A stretch of 64,000 bases of DNA from Callaeas wilsoni (Eukaryota > Chordata > Aves > Passeriformes > Callaeidae): contig VWPU01009418.1 in assembly GCA_013398955.1 (NCBI GenBank), positions 1 through 64,000 of the forward strand, in the 5' to 3' direction. The translations under genes and the position numbers were made by a program. Below, in pieces: positions 60,801 to 64,000 of this stretch (its first letter is position 1; each line of letters begins with the position of its first letter). The notes under the pieces were generated by a model. It worked only from the letters and a program-made list of their open reading frames with translations. It was not told where the DNA came from and searched no databases.

Positions 60801-62197
60801 ACATCCGGGTTCCCAGGTGTGGGCATATATAATTGCAGTTCAAGAATCTGCCCATTCTGTAAATCAGGAAGCTGACTTAATGGGATTAGGATGCAAAGTC
60901 GTGACTTTAGGGGACCTCAGATACCTGTATTTTTTCCAAAACTTGCACCAAGATGAGTGAAGTTTAACTAAACCAGGGCAGCACAGGCAAATACTGAACC
61001 ATATATTATTTTTCTTTAGGTTTCAACTAGACCAATTTAACCATGAAAGACAGCTTCTGTACCTCCTAGAAAACAGCAACATATTTACATACTGCAGTAT
61101 CATTTAGTTTGATGACAACCAGCAAAAGTAAGTTACTATTTAACTTTAGGCTTCCTTTGAGAGAAGCCTATTTACTTGAGAAAAAGTCATTAACATGCTG
61201 ATACTACCCTATTTTCACACGGAACTTTGTCTGCGACCAAGTGCTACTGATTGACTTGAAACCCAGAACTTAAAATTCCACTTAACAAGGGTCACAGGTA
61301 AAATAGGTATTAATAAGTGTATATACCAGATAACATACATTCATGGTATATACTTAAAAGCTAAAAAACTGTCCTGGACACGTGATAAAACAAAGTTGTA
61401 ACAAGAAGTGTTGAACACATCTCACATCTGATACATTGGTAGAGTTCAATGTCAATGATAAGCTCCATAATGGGAATTAAACTACTCACAACCATATGAT
61501 ACAGATGGAATCCTATTTTCAAAATGAAGTATTATGCCTTAAAAACCCCAGCCACACATTCAAAATCATTTATCCTCAATTTATATGTAAGAAGCTAATT
61601 TTCTCTTGATCTTTTAACAAAGTGACCTTACACACTCTGGAGAATTATTTGACATCTCAGTTTTCGTAACAAAAGCTTACAGGCACTGAGGGACTTTGTT
61701 TGGGAAGAGCTCTAACCATTCTAAAATGTCTCTTGAGATCTCTCTAGTGTGTTTCTTAGCAGTGGTGATTGAATAAAATGCTGCCCAAAGGAGGTTGAAC
61801 TGCAAGTGTTCCTTTAAAAACCAATGGAGCTGAAAATTGTTGTTGCTTAGTTCACCACATGCTCTTTTACCCTTCTTCAGCTAAGCTCTACTACAGCCAT
61901 GTGTTTTATCTACTACCCTCTTTGGCAAACTCTTCGGCCTGAAATATCTTCAGTACAGAAAGCAGGAAAGAGCACAATCATTTATTAGTGCTCCTCCATC
62001 ATCATTGAGCATTTGAACCACATTAACAAAGAAAGTAACATTTGAATTTGTATACCCTGTAAATAAAAATACCATTTAAAATTTATCCCAAGTCTCCTTG
62101 TCAAAGCATTCCATCCAAAACTTAAGAGACTACTCACATTAAATAAATTTAAACCTACATACCAAACTGGAGATTCGAGTCTATGCCTTCATCTTAA

Positions 62198-62227
62198 TAT
62201 CCATGAGCTAGGTTATCCATGAGCTAG
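62198..62227. repeat. 16-bp tandem duplication
   Basis: TATCCATGAGCTAG occurs at 62198-62211 and again at 62214-62227. Confidence 0.85.
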
Positions 62228-62671
62228 CTCTACCAACAAACCATTCTGTATCAGTAGTGCAAGAAAGAAAAAGGGCCCAAAGGTTTTTATTGCTTCCCTG
62301 TTTCCTGTATTTCTGTATTATTTTGCGATCAGTGACAGTAAAAGTCCAGTTATTTTGAGATATATATTATATTAAGGCTTTTAAAATTCTTCTATAGTGC
62401 CCACGATTGTCTTTAACCACCCCCCACCCAGAATCCTGAATTTCTAAGCACCTATCTGGAATCTTCACAGTAAGAGAACCCCAAGAAGTTGCTATTGTTA
62501 CCTTCAATTTACTTCCTAACAAAAAAGACACAAAAGTAAACTCACAAAGTGTTATCTAAGAGATCAAAATAGGGGAGACTTCTAAAATATGGTGAATTAC
62601 CACTACATGAGCCAGGTATTGGGTCAAAGTCCAAAACAATTTGATTTGGTTCCATTCTGTAAACCCACAGA

Positions 62672-62717
62672 TGTGTGTGTGTGTAGATATATCTATAGAT
62701 ATAGCTATATATATGTT
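62672..62717. repeat. (TG)n followed by AT-rich microsatellite
   Basis: Six to seven TG units, then GATATATCTATAGATATAGC and TA repeats. Likely polymorphic. Confidence 0.85.
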
Positions 62718-63109
62718 TTAGAAGTCTATTTTGATTTCAAGCCTCATTGGCTATAAACTACTGTGAAAACTTTATATTCATGCCACATTGAAGAGCAGAA
62801 ATTATTTAAAATAGAAGTTCTGTTTTTGAGAACCTCCAGGCCTTCTTACACAATCAATCATAAAAAAGTAGTTTGAAAGACATCGAATGTAGTTTATCCA
62901 TTTTTATCAATCCATAAGTTAAAGTGACTATTAAGCATTTAAACTGCAGAGGAACAAAACTGTTTTAAGACACAAAGATCTTATTCAAATAATAGGTGTC
63001 TATACACTATAATCAAAGTATCTTCCCTGGTTTCAGTGTTGTTGTTAAAAGGTTAATCAGAACTTAAAAGACTGCAATCACAGAATCAAGTTCAAATAAT
63101 GTCAATGTT

Positions 63110-63453
63110 TTTATTTAAAAGAGATCATGCACAGAGTTACCAGAAAGGAAGGGAGAATCTTCCACAGTAAGAAATCTTGCACAGAGACGTCTGTGTTTTA
63201 GTGGCGTCTTTCCAGACATCAGGTAAATAACAACGAATTGGGTTGAGCCTACATTCCTTGTGGCAAATGCTACATGAATGAGTTTTGGAAAATTTACACG
63301 TGAACCTCATGCAGGTCGAGGATGCGGGAAGGAAGTTTCAAGAGTGACAATGTACGCACAGTTAGCAACTGCTGTTGCCCTTTTTCTGACAATACTTGAG
63401 GATGTAGGACACAATCTAGGTCCAAGTTATGAGAGCTGTCTCCCAAAGAAAAC
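63110..63453 (-). other. Possible alternative minus-strand terminal exon in RPAP2
   Basis: On the minus strand an acceptor-like ACATTTTTAG (AG at 63455-63454) opens a 52-codon frame beginning FSLGDSSHNLDLD and ending at TAA (63296-63294). About 180 bp of UTR-like sequence follows, then AATAAA (63115-63110). The exon would begin with one base plus full codons, the same phase as the recognised RPAP2 penultimate exon. The peptide has no similarity I know, and one frame in three would fit by chance. Confidence 0.25.
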
Positions 63454-64000
63454 CTAAAAATGTTCAGAGAAGCTACCATTCTGTTTTCCCTCCTTCTTTA
63501 TCTCAATGTTTCCAAATATTGTCTTTAGTCCTACTGACTGAAGCAGAAGCTTCACCAGTGGTGATAAAAGTGCCCACTAGATCTACTTCCCTTTGAAATC
63601 AGAACAAGATAGATCCAACTGACTGACTCTACAAGTTAGTGGTAAAAATTATTAATCAGATTAAAACCATTTAGCCCAGCTGCAGAGAGCCAGAGCAAAA
63701 GAAAGGGACAGATCTCAGAAACTCACGCTTAATAGGAGGTGACGAGGTAGCAGAACCTTTAAAAGACTCACCATCATCCTCCAGAGACCACTGGCCTAGT
63801 TTTTAAAATCTACAAATACTCCTGGTGACCTAGCCACTGTCAGGAGCAGGGAAAGGGCTGACTTGTTACTCCACAGGGAATGCGACATTACCTACATGAA
63901 CACACAGCTAGAAAAGGGCAAATCTGCAATAGGGTAGGGCCCTCTCTGTGCCCAAATCACAAATCATTCAACAGCATGTTTAATTCATCAATTTATAAGA

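Larger units (their letters stand above)
57898..64000 (-). other. RPAP2: RPAP2 intron upstream of the penultimate exon, continuing past the window
   Basis: At least 6.1 kb with no recognised main-transcript exon. The expected preceding segment, related to human [20 protein letters not shown], was searched for by eye on the minus strand and not found. A possible alternative terminal exon at 63.1-63.45 kb is listed separately. Confidence 0.6.

Overview
This is vertebrate nuclear DNA. Genes are split by GT/AG introns, a CpG island precedes the first coding exon, and most of the window is non-coding. The overall picture suggests a sauropsid, most likely a bird: introns and intergenic space are compact, no mammalian-type interspersed repeats are recognisable, and the GFI1 spacer between its N-terminal domain and zinc fingers lacks the long Ala/Gly-rich stretch I recall from mammals. 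The species cannot be named from this sequence alone.

Two protein-coding genes are supported. GFI1 (plus strand, 4474-14345) is complete. Six coding exons join in consistent phase to give 406 residues, with an intact N-terminal SNAG motif and six C2H2 zinc fingers. A single clear poly(A) signal lies at 15495-15500. RPAP2 (minus strand) enters from the right edge. Only its last two coding exons are recognised, at 57829-57897 and 40916-41054, and they splice in phase. The two genes are convergent (tail to tail), which matches the GFI1/RPAP2 neighbourhood known in other vertebrates. GFI1 is a nuclear repressor of haematopoietic and sensory-cell programmes. RPAP2 is an RNA polymerase II CTD phosphatase and assembly factor. 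Nothing here suggests that they act in one pathway.

Layout: 1-2690 is upstream flank with a short tandem duplication at the very edge, a G-rich run and a long T tract. 2690-5100 is a CpG island covering the GFI1 promoter region and first two coding exons. 5030-14166 holds GFI1 exons and introns. 14346-15520 is the GFI1 3' UTR. 16306-16590 is an eight-copy minisatellite of about 35 bp. 16.6-40.6 kb is gene-poor, with non-coding patches rich in homeodomain/POU-like and GATA-like words and two orphan CpG-rich islets (about 31.45-31.62 and 32.79-33.00 kb). 40.6-64.0 kb is the RPAP2 3' end and its long introns, including a possible alternative minus-strand terminal exon at 63.1-63.45 kb.

I found no CRISPR array, tRNA, rRNA, intact transposon or unusual gene cluster. 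I do not see a clear new biological system. The most useful leads are candidate regulatory elements downstream of GFI1, the minisatellite next to its 3' end, and the possible alternative exon in RPAP2.
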